Position numbers and translations under genes: made by a program | Assembly (NCBI GenBank): GCA_028709505.1 | Contig: JAQVWW010000007.1 | Location: 1 to 12,145, forward strand | DNA length: 12,145 bases | Reading direction: 5' to 3' | Origin: Eubacteriales bacterium | GTDB lineage: Bacteria > Bacillota > Clostridia > Christensenellales > UMGS416 | Shown here: one piece after another, positions 7,395 to 12,145 of the stretch | Layout: each line of letters begins with the position of its first letter | Numbering within the stretch: the stretch's first letter is position 1 | Notes under the pieces: generated by a model | Database searches by the model: none | What the model was told of the DNA's origin: nothing | Seen by the model: only the letters and a program-made list of their open reading frames with translations

Positions 7395-7699
7395 AAGGGG
7401 ATTTGCAGCTGCTGTTCTGGGCGGTGGTGGCGGGAGTAAACATCTACGCGCTGCTGTTGATGAAGGTGGATAAGGAAAATGCCGCCGCCCGCCGCCGCCG
7501 CGTGCCCGAAAAACAGCTGTTTTGGACGGCGGCGCTCTTTGGCAGCGTGGGGATATTCGTAGGCATGCAGGTGTTCCGGCACAAGACGCGGCACCTGTCG
7601 TTTATCATCGGCATCCCGGCCCTTTTTACCCTGCAGACGGCGCTGGTCATGGCTTATTATCTGTGGCCGCAGATTGTGGTGCTGTTGCCGACGGGGTAG
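7391..7699 (+). CDS. DUF1294 family small membrane protein
   Basis: This is a 102-residue integral membrane protein of unknown function. Three hydrophobic segments are visible at about residues 6-24, 42-59 and 69-91. Family features seen are MKVDKENA (24-31), the basic RRRRVPE (34-40), and GMQVFRHKTRH (58-68) between the second and third segments; this order is typical of DUF1294. The start codon overlaps the upstream stop (ATGA at 7391-7394), so the two genes are probably translated together. No separate ribosome binding site is needed and none stands out. Only 1 base separates its stop from the beginning of the repeat array, so the array probably forms the 3' end of its transcript unless the first hairpin terminates it. 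I assign the family with good confidence but no function. Confidence 0.85.
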   Translation: MKGDLQLLFWAVVAGVNIYALLLMKVDKENAAARRRRVPEKQLFWTAALFGSVGIFVGMQVFRHKTRHLSFIIGIPALFTLQTALVMAYYLWPQIVVLLPTG

Positions 7700-7707
7700 C
7701 GCAGCAA

Positions 7708-7750
7708 TAAGAAGGATGCGCAGCATCCTTCTGCTTATCTTTCCACAAAA
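7708..7750 (+). repeat. Repeat unit A, copy 1 (hairpin core)
   Basis: The core begins TAAGAAGG and ends TTCCACAAAA. AGAAGGATGC (7709-7718) pairs perfectly with GCATCCTTCT (7722-7731 by the same register) around a GCA loop. It differs from the other copies in having TTATCTTTCC rather than TTATCCTTCC. Being the first structure after the DUF1294 stop, it might act as a transcription terminator or 3' end stabiliser, although no clean T-run follows. Confidence 0.85.
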
Positions 7751-7763
7751 GTAGCGCCAGCGG

Positions 7764-7807
7764 TAAGAAGGATGCGGCAGCATCCTTCTGCTTATCCTTC
7801 CACAAAA
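7764..7807 (+). repeat. Repeat unit A, copy 2 (hairpin core)
   Basis: Same hairpin arms as copy 1, with one extra G in the loop (GGCA instead of GCA), so the core is 44 rather than 43 bases. The stem is unchanged, so the only insertion falls in the loop. Linker GTAGCGCCAGCGG precedes the unit and GCAGCGCCAGCGG follows it. Confidence 0.88.
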
Positions 7808-7816
7808 GCAGCGCCA

Positions 7817-7834
7817 GCGGCCACTTGTGGCCGC
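7817..7834 (+). repeat. Palindrome at the first A-to-B junction
   Basis: GCGGCCAC-TT-GTGGCCGC is a perfect 8-bp inverted repeat with a 2-base centre. It occurs only where an A unit is followed by a B unit. The right half is the same GTGGCCGC that ends most B units, so the junction looks like a B-unit end facing an inverted copy of itself. Confidence 0.85.
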
Positions 7835-7840
7835 GTCAGC

Positions 7841-7990
7841 GGTAAAGAAGGGTACAGCCCGGTTTATCTTCTCATAGTGGCCGCGAGAGCGGTAAAGAAG
7901 GATACAGCCCGGTTTATCTTTTCATAGTGGCCGCGAGAGCGGTAAAGAAGGATACAGCCCGGTTTATCTTTTCATAGTGGCAGCGCCAGC
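7841..7990 (+). repeat. Repeat B block 1 (three 50-base copies)
   Basis: Copies lie at 7841-7890, 7891-7940 and 7941-7990, each exactly 50 bases. Copies 2 and 3 are identical over their first 40 bases, and copy 1 differs from copy 2 at two positions (GGGTA for GGATA, and CTCATA for TTCATA), which points to recent tandem duplication. Within a unit, GAAGGATA can pair with TATCTTTT over 8 bp (two G-U pairs) around a 10-base loop; in copy 2 this is 7897-7904 with 7915-7922. The unit ends CCGCGAGAGC, except copy 3, which ends CAGCGCCAGC where it meets unit A. Confidence 0.93.
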
Positions 7991-7992
7991 GG

Positions 7993-8035
7993 TAAGAAGG
8001 ATGCGCAGCATCCTTCTGCTTATCCTTCCACAAAA
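7993..8035 (+). repeat. Repeat unit A, copy 3 (hairpin core)
   Basis: The third A core has the same 10-bp arms and GCA loop as copy 1, with the TTATCCTTCC form of copy 2. It lies 229 bases after copy 2. It is followed by the same linker and palindrome, so a composite A-linker-B segment seems to have been duplicated. Confidence 0.88.
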
Positions 8036-8044
8036 GTAGCGCCA

Positions 8045-8062
8045 GCGGCCACTTGTGGCCGC
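8045..8062 (+). repeat. Palindrome at the second A-to-B junction
   Basis: This is an exact second copy of GCGGCCAC-TT-GTGGCCGC, again between an A unit and the first B unit of a block. Its identity with the copy at 7817-7834 supports block duplication. Confidence 0.85.
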
Positions 8063-8068
8063 GAGAGC

Positions 8069-8268
8069 GATAAAGAAGGATACAGCCTGGTTTATTTTTT
8101 CATAGAGGCCGCGTTAGCGGCAAAGAAGGGTACAGCCCGGTTTATCTTTTCATAGTGGCAGCGTTAGCGGTAAAGAAGGGTACAGCCTGGTCTATCTTTT
8201 CATAGTGGCCGCGTTAGCGGCAAAGAAGGATACAGCCCGGTTTATCTTTTCATAGTGGCCGCGAAAGC
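8069..8268 (+). repeat. Repeat B block 2 (four 50-base copies)
   Basis: Copies lie at 8069-8118, 8119-8168, 8169-8218 and 8219-8268, again exactly 50 bases each, with no insertion or deletion. They are more diverged than block 1 (GGTAAAG/GGCAAAG/GATAAAG starts, AGCCCGG/AGCCTGG middles, and GCGTTAGC or GCGAAAGC ends). The substitutions in the hairpin arms keep pairing: GGATA to GGGTA turns an A-U into a G-U, and TATC to TATT turns a G-C into a G-U. After the last copy the repeat decays within about 12 bases. Confidence 0.93.
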
Positions 8269-8371
8269 GCCAGAGAAGGCCACCGATTATTTCGTAAACG
8301 CATCACCAAACGCCCTTTCGCCCGGCCTACGGCTGGAGTTTGGCACCCTTTCCCGGATAAAAAACTGATGC

Positions 8372-8400
8372 TTGACAGCCGCCGTTTTGCTCTATATAAT
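8372..8400 (+). promoter_or_regulatory. Perfect consensus promoter of the his operon
   Basis: TTGACA (8372-8377), a 17-base spacer, and TATAAT (8395-8400) match the sigma-A consensus at all twelve positions. Transcription should start near 8407, leaving a leader of about 42 bases before hisZ. The interval from the end of the repeat array to this promoter (8281-8371) shows nothing else I recognise. A perfect promoter for a biosynthetic operon suggests that a repressor sets the output. Confidence 0.92.
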
Positions 8401-8432
8401 TTATCATAATAAAGTGGTAAACAGATAAATTA
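8397..8432 (+). promoter_or_regulatory. Inverted repeat over the his transcription start, candidate operator
   Basis: TAATTTATC (8397-8405) and GATAAATTA (8424-8432) form a perfect 9-bp inverted repeat with an 18-base centre. It overlaps the -10 box and the predicted start site, a place where a bound protein would block transcription. The leader is too short for a T-box riboswitch, the usual histidine control element in many Firmicutes. Repression by a DNA-binding protein is therefore inference; AT-rich inverted repeats can arise by chance here. Confidence 0.5.
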
Positions 8433-8448
8433 ACAAAGCGAGGAAGCT

Positions 8449-9651
8449 ATGAACCTGAAAAAGAATCAGCTGCCGGCGGGCATGCAGGATACGCTCTTTG
8501 GCGAACAGCGCGCGCTGCGCGGCATCGTGCAGGAGGGGCTTACTACTTTTGCCGCCTGGGGGTATGATGAGGTGGGCACGCCCAACCTGGAATATATGGA
8601 CGTCTTCACCGGCGACGCGGGCAACTACGAGCAGGAGCAGATGTTCAAGCTGACCGATGCCACCGGCAGCATGCTGGTGCTCCGGCCCGACTTGACGCTG
8701 CCTATGGCGCGCATCGCCGCCTCCAAATGCCGGGAGCGGGACACGCTGCGGCTGTGCTATGCCGGCAGCGCCTTTCGCTTTGACGGCTGGGAACCGGCGG
8801 GGGGCTTGCGGGAATGCACGCAGCTGGGCGTGGAATGGATGGGCCAGACCGATCCCCAGGTGGACGCGGAACTCGTCGCGCTGGCTGTCACGACGCTGCA
8901 GAACATCGGCCTTACCGATTTTCAGATGGAGATAGGGCAGGTGGAGTTTTTCAAGGGCCTGATGGAGGAAGCGGGTTTTTCGCCCCGGCAGGCCGAGCAG
9001 GTGCGCCTGCAGGTGGAGTCTAAAAACGCGCTGGCCATTGAGCTGCTGATGCAGAGCGCCAAAGCCGAGGCCGGCCTGATGAACACCATCCGCGAGCTGC
9101 CGGCGCTGTACGGCGGCGTGGAGGTGCTGGATAAGGCCTGGGAAATGTCCCGAAACCCACGCTGCCGGGCGGCGTTGAACAACATCCGCAGCATTTGGGA
9201 GATCCTGGACGACTTCGGGCTGGGGGGCTATGTATCGGTGGACTTGGGCATGGTAAACAGCCTAAACTACTATACCGGTATGATCATGCGGGGCATTTCC
9301 CGCCATGTGGGGTATCCTATCTTAACCGGCGGGCGATACGACACGCTAAGCGGCGAGTTTGGCAAACCCATGCCGGCAACCGGCTTTGCCTTCGCCGCCG
9401 AGACGATGCTGCGCATCCTGCGCAACCAGGGCACGCTGCCTGCGCCGGCGCGGAAAAGGATGCTGCTGTATGTGTTGCCCGGCTGCCGCAAGGAGGCTTT
9501 TGCCGCGCTGCACAGCCTGCGGGACGAGGGCATACAGGTGGAGCAGTACTACGGCGACGTCGCCCAGCTGGCTGCCTGCGCCGCACAGACCGGCGCCCGG
9601 GCGGCGGTGTTCGGCGGGCAGGGGCTTACCGTCTTGGAGGAGGGTGAATAG
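8449..9651 (+). CDS. hisZ: ATP phosphoribosyltransferase regulatory subunit
   Basis: HisZ is a histidyl-tRNA synthetase paralogue without charging activity. It joins short-form HisG to make the active, histidine-inhibited first enzyme of histidine synthesis. The protein is 400 residues, in the range of Bacillus-type HisZ. The class II core is visible: PAGMQDTLFGE at the N-terminus, LRPDLTLPMARI (79-90, motif 2 region), YAGSAFRFD, then VNSLNYYTGMIMRG, and GGRYDTLSGEFG (294-305). The last about 65 residues resemble a shortened HisRS-type C-terminal domain. GAGGAA (8440-8445) precedes the ATG. It is first in the operon, and hisG starts immediately after the stop, as expected for partners made together. 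A true HisRS is less likely because hisG, hisD and hisB follow directly. Confidence 0.95.
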   Translation: MNLKKNQLPAGMQDTLFGEQRALRGIVQEGLTTFAAWGYDEVGTPNLEYMDVFTGDAGNYEQEQMFKLTDATGSMLVLRPDLTLPMARIAASKCRERDTLRLCYAGSAFRFDGWEPAGGLRECTQLGVEWMGQTDPQVDAELVALAVTTLQNIGLTDFQMEIGQVEFFKGLMEEAGFSPRQAEQVRLQVESKNALAIELLMQSAKAEAGLMNTIRELPALYGGVEVLDKAWEMSRNPRCRAALNNIRSIWEILDDFGLGGYVSVDLGMVNSLNYYTGMIMRGISRHVGYPILTGGRYDTLSGEFGKPMPATGFAFAAETMLRILRNQGTLPAPARKRMLLYVLPGCRKEAFAALHSLRDEGIQVEQYYGDVAQLAACAAQTGARAAVFGGQGLTVLEEGE

Positions 9652-10293
9652 ATGGAACAGTTGACCATCGCGCTGGCCAAGGGGCGGCTGGGGGAAAAAG
9701 CACTGGCGCTGCTGGAGCGCTGCGGCGTGGACGGCCCGGCGCTGGAAGAGGCTGGCCGCAAGCTGGGGCTGCAGGATAGAAGCGGCGACACCCGTTTTAT
9801 TCTGGTCAAGCCCAGCGACGTGCCCACGTATGTGGAGCGCGGCGTGGCCGATATCGGCATTGTAGGCAAGGATACGCTCATGGAGATGAGCAGCCCCGTC
9901 TACGAAATGCTGGATTTGGGCTTTGGCGGATGCCGACTGTGCATTGCCGGGCCTCAGGACGCGCTGAGCAAGCAGGAGCCTTCGGCCAACCTGCGGGTGG
10001 CCACCAAGTATCCCAACGTGGCCCGCGCCTATTACGGCGCCCGGGGCGTGCACATCGATATCATCAAGCTCAACGGCTCGGTGGAGCTGGGGCCGCTGGT
10101 GGGCCTGTCCGACGTGATACTGGACATCGTCGAGAGCGGCCGCACGCTAAAGGAGAACGGAATGGATGTGCTGGAGGAAGTCTGCCAGATATCCGCCCGG
10201 CTCATCGTCAACCGCGTCAGCCTAAAGACAAAGGGCCGGCGCATCAAACCGCTGATTGAAGAGATGAAAAAAGCTTTGGAGGATACGCCATGA
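9652..10293 (+). CDS. hisG: ATP phosphoribosyltransferase, short form catalytic subunit
   Basis: HisG joins ATP and PRPP to give phosphoribosyl-ATP and pyrophosphate, the committed step of histidine synthesis. At 213 residues it is the short form, which lacks the C-terminal regulatory domain and depends on HisZ. Motifs seen are LTIALAKGRLGEKAL (4-18), GVADIGIVGKD (64-74), and the PRPP-binding DIVESGRTLKENGMDVLEE (158-176). The ATG at 9652 directly follows the hisZ TAG, with GGAGGAGGG (9636-9644) upstream. Its stop overlaps the hisD start by 4 bases (ATGA), so the operon is tightly coupled. Confidence 0.98.
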   Translation: MEQLTIALAKGRLGEKALALLERCGVDGPALEEAGRKLGLQDRSGDTRFILVKPSDVPTYVERGVADIGIVGKDTLMEMSSPVYEMLDLGFGGCRLCIAGPQDALSKQEPSANLRVATKYPNVARAYYGARGVHIDIIKLNGSVELGPLVGLSDVILDIVESGRTLKENGMDVLEEVCQISARLIVNRVSLKTKGRRIKPLIEEMKKALEDTP

Positions 10294-11591
10294 CAGATAT
10301 CATTCGGTTGGGAGAGGCCCGGGGACGGGAGCTGTTTGAAAAGCTGTCCCGGCGCTCCCGCGGTATCCCCGAGGACGTGCGCACGCAGGTGCGCGCCATC
10401 GTCGAGGACGTGCGCGCCCGGGGTGACCAGGCGCTGTGCGCCTATACCGAGAAATTTGACGGCGTGCGCCTAACGCCCGATAAGCTGCGGGTGACACCGC
10501 GGGAGATGGACGAAGCGCTGGCCCAAATAGAGCCGGAGCTGCTGGCCGTGATGCGGCGCGCGGCCGACAACATCCGCGCCTTCCATGAAAAGCAGAAGCA
10601 GAACTCGTGGCTGGATATGCAGCCCGGCGTGCTGCTGGGGCAGAAGGTGACGCCTCTTGACCGTGTGGGCCTTTACGTGCCCGGCGGTCAGGCGGCCTAT
10701 CCGTCCACGGTGCTGATGAACGCGCTGCCCGCCAAGGTGGCCGGCGTGGGCGAGCTTGTGATGGTAACGCCGCCCATGAAGGACGCCAGCGTCTACGCCA
10801 ACACGCTGGCGGCGGCCAAGATTGCCGGCGTGGATACCATCTATAAGGTGGGCGGCGCCCAGGCGGTGGCGGCGCTGGCCTTTGGCACCCAAACGCTGCC
10901 CCGCGTGGATAAGATTACCGGGCCGGGCAACATCTACGTAGCGGCGGCCAAGCGCGAAGTATACGGCTACGTGGGCATTGACATGATTGCCGGGCCCAGC
11001 GAAGTACTGGTGCTGGCCGACAGCTCGGCCCGGGCCGATTACGTGGCGGCCGATTTGCTCTCGCAGGCCGAACACGACGCCATGGCGGCGGCTATTCTCA
11101 TCACCACCGACGAGGGCCTGGCTGATGCGGTGCAGCGGGAACTTGCCCGCCAGCTGACGCGGCTGCCCCGCAGGGAGCTGGCCCAGAGCGCCCTTGACGG
11201 CTACGGTGCCATCATACTGGCGCCGGATATGGCCGCGGCGGTGGCCGCCGCCAACGAGCTTTCGCCCGAGCATTTGGAGCTGGCCGTGGAAAACCCCTTG
11301 GATCTGCTGGGCGATATCCGCAACGCCGGCGCCATCTTTTTGGGCCACCACACGCCCGAGCCGGTGGGCGATTACTTTGCCGGCCCCAACCACACGCTGC
11401 CCACGTCGGGCACGGCGCGGTTTTTTTCGCCGCTGTCGGTGGACGATTTTGTCAAGAAGAGCAGCGTGCTGTACTATTCGCGCCAAGCGCTCCAGGCGGT
11501 ATACGCCGACGTGGCGCGCTTTGCCCAAAGCGAGGGGCTGGACGCCCACGCCCGCTCGGCGCAGATCCGCTTTGAAGGAGGAGAAAAATAA
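10290..11591 (+). CDS. hisD: Histidinol dehydrogenase
   Basis: HisD carries out the last two steps of the pathway, oxidising L-histidinol to L-histidine with two NAD+, and needs zinc. The protein is 433 residues, the usual length. All four zinc ligands are present: Q259 and H262 in LLSQAEHD, D361 in [11 protein letters not shown], and H420 in GLDAHARS. The catalytic pair E327-H328 is in [21 protein letters not shown] (233-244) and [18 protein letters not shown] are further signatures. The start ATG lies in an ATGA overlap with hisG and follows TTGGAGGA. The stop TAA shares its last base with the hisB ATG. Nothing about it is unusual. Confidence 0.98.
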   Translation: MTDIIRLGEARGRELFEKLSRRSRGIPEDVRTQVRAIVEDVRARGDQALCAYTEKFDGVRLTPDKLRVTPREMDEALAQIEPELLAVMRRAADNIRAFHEKQKQNSWLDMQPGVLLGQKVTPLDRVGLYVPGGQAAYPSTVLMNALPAKVAGVGELVMVTPPMKDASVYANTLAAAKIAGVDTIYKVGGAQAVAALAFGTQTLPRVDKITGPGNIYVAAAKREVYGYVGIDMIAGPSEVLVLADSSARADYVAADLLSQAEHDAMAAAILITTDEGLADAVQRELARQLTRLPRRELAQSALDGYGAIILAPDMAAAVAAANELSPEHLELAVENPLDLLGDIRNAGAIFLGHHTPEPVGDYFAGPNHTLPTSGTARFFSPLSVDDFVKKSSVLYYSRQALQAVYADVARFAQSEGLDAHARSAQIRFEGGEK

Positions 11592-12145
11592 TGCGCAGCG
11601 CACAGATATCCCGCGATACCCGTGAAACACAGATTCAGGTAAGTCTTGCCATAGACGGCACCGGGCAGGCCGACGTCAATACCGGCATCGGGTTTTTTGA
11701 CCACATGCTCAACCTGCTGGCGCGGCAGAGCCTGATGGATGTAAGCGTACTGTGCCACGGCGATTTGGATGTGGACAGCCACCACAGCGTCGAAGACGTG
11801 GGCATCGCGCTGGGGCAGGCCTTTGCCTGTGCCATAGGAGATAAGGCGGGCATCACCCGCTACGGCAGCGCTTACTTGCCCATGGACGAGACACTGGCTC
11901 TGGTGGCGTTGGATATCAGCGGCCGGCCCTATCTGGTGTACGACGCGCCGCTTTGCGCGCCTGTGCTGGGCAGCTTTGAAACCGAGACGGTCGAGGAGTT
12001 CTTCCGGGCCTTCGCCACGCATGCCGGCATTACGCTGCATATGAAAGTACTCTACGGCACCAATACGCACCACAAGATTGAGGCGCTGTTCAAGGGCCTG
12101 GGCCGCGCGCTGCGCGCCGCCTGCGCCGTCGATCCCCGCGAGAGC
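11591..12145 (+). CDS. hisB: Imidazoleglycerol-phosphate dehydratase (3' truncated by window edge)
   Basis: HisB dehydrates imidazole glycerol phosphate to imidazole acetol phosphate, using manganese. 185 residues are visible with no stop; monofunctional HisB is about 195, so only some ten residues lie beyond the edge. Motifs seen are GIGFFDHML (33-41), the first metal motif DSHHSVED (H64, H65, E68), and the second, NTHHKIEA (H160, H161, E164). There is no N-terminal histidinol phosphatase domain, so this is the short bacterial form. AAGGAGG (11575-11581) precedes the ATG by nine bases, and the ATG overlaps the hisD stop by one base. The remaining his genes, such as hisH, hisA, hisF and hisI, would be expected downstream but are outside the window. 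Confidence 0.97.
   Translation, partial: MRSAQISRDTRETQIQVSLAIDGTGQADVNTGIGFFDHMLNLLARQSLMDVSVLCHGDLDVDSHHSVEDVGIALGQAFACAIGDKAGITRYGSAYLPMDETLALVALDISGRPYLVYDAPLCAPVLGSFETETVEEFFRAFATHAGITLHMKVLYGTNTHHKIEALFKGLGRALRAACAVDPRES

Larger units (their letters stand above)
7701..8280 (+). repeat. Mosaic tandem repeat array (units A A B B B A B B B B, then a decayed fragment)
   Basis: The region between the DUF1294 gene and the histidine promoter contains no gene. It is made of two related repeat types. Type A (three copies) is about 56 bases and centres on a perfect 10-bp hairpin. Type B (seven copies) is exactly 50 bases and comes in blocks of three and four. Both types start with GGTAA(A)GAAGG-like sequence and share GCG..AGCGG at their boundaries. 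The array begins one base after the DUF1294 stop. It ends around 8269-8280, where a degenerate unit start can be seen (GCCAGAGAAGGC against the usual GGTAAAGAAGGA). The 50-base period is not a multiple of three, which argues against coding. All copies share one orientation. I do not recognise the family. REP/BIME-like elements or a structured RNA are possible. Confidence 0.93.

Noticed and set aside
7701..8280. CRISPR array
   Set aside because: The repeats are periodic, but there are no unique spacers: the whole 50-base B unit is repeated, and no cas genes are nearby.
8401..8448. T-box leader of the his operon
   Set aside because: Only about 42 bases lie between the predicted transcript start and hisZ, far too short for a T-box, and no T-box sequence is seen.
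10470..11630. Long open frame on the - strand (386 codons)
   Set aside because: It is antisense to hisD, rich in His/Arg/Gly as expected from a complement of GC-rich coding DNA, and shows no domain.

Overview
The window looks like a chromosomal housekeeping segment from a GC-rich, spore-forming member of the Firmicutes, most probably class Clostridia. The evidence is an alpha/beta-type small acid-soluble spore protein gene, the HisZ plus short-form HisG type of histidine pathway, strong AGGAGG-type ribosome binding sites, and consensus sigma-A-like promoters. All genes I can support lie on the + strand. Genus-level identity cannot be read from the sequence alone.

Layout. (1) Positions 1-486 hold the 3' end of purA (adenylosuccinate synthetase). 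(2) A consensus-like promoter at 526-554 and a structured leader precede rplM-rpsI (ribosomal proteins L13 and S9), which end in a clear intrinsic terminator at 1532-1558. (3) A three-gene unit follows: glnS (glutaminyl-tRNA synthetase), a NUDIX hydrolase of the ADP-ribose pyrophosphatase type, and gltX (glutamyl-tRNA synthetase). It closes with a terminator at 5517-5559. (4) After about 440 bases of non-coding DNA with two hairpins comes a monocistronic SASP gene with its own terminator. (5) An SMP-30/gluconolactonase-family gene overlaps a small membrane protein gene of the DUF1294 family by 4 bases. (6) Positions 7701-8280 contain no gene but a mosaic array of two repeat types: three copies of an approximately 56-base unit (A) built around a perfect hairpin, and seven copies of an exact 50-base unit (B), in the order A A B B B A B B B B. 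(7) A perfect consensus promoter (TTGACA, 17-base spacer, TATAAT) with an inverted repeat over its start site drives the histidine operon hisZ-hisG-hisD-hisB. The genes there abut or overlap, and hisB runs off the right edge.

Most of the window is ordinary and well explained. glnS and gltX together supply direct charging of tRNA-Gln and tRNA-Glu. HisZ and HisG form the first enzyme of histidine synthesis, HisD does the last two oxidations, and HisB performs the dehydration in between. The least explained element is the A/B repeat array between the DUF1294 gene and hisZ. Its units fold into hairpins whose G-U pairs only work in a + strand transcript, and the loops at the unit boundaries all fit GNNA. 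I cannot tell whether it is a structured 3' UTR or RNA, a REP/BIME-like element family, or a recombinogenic DNA array.
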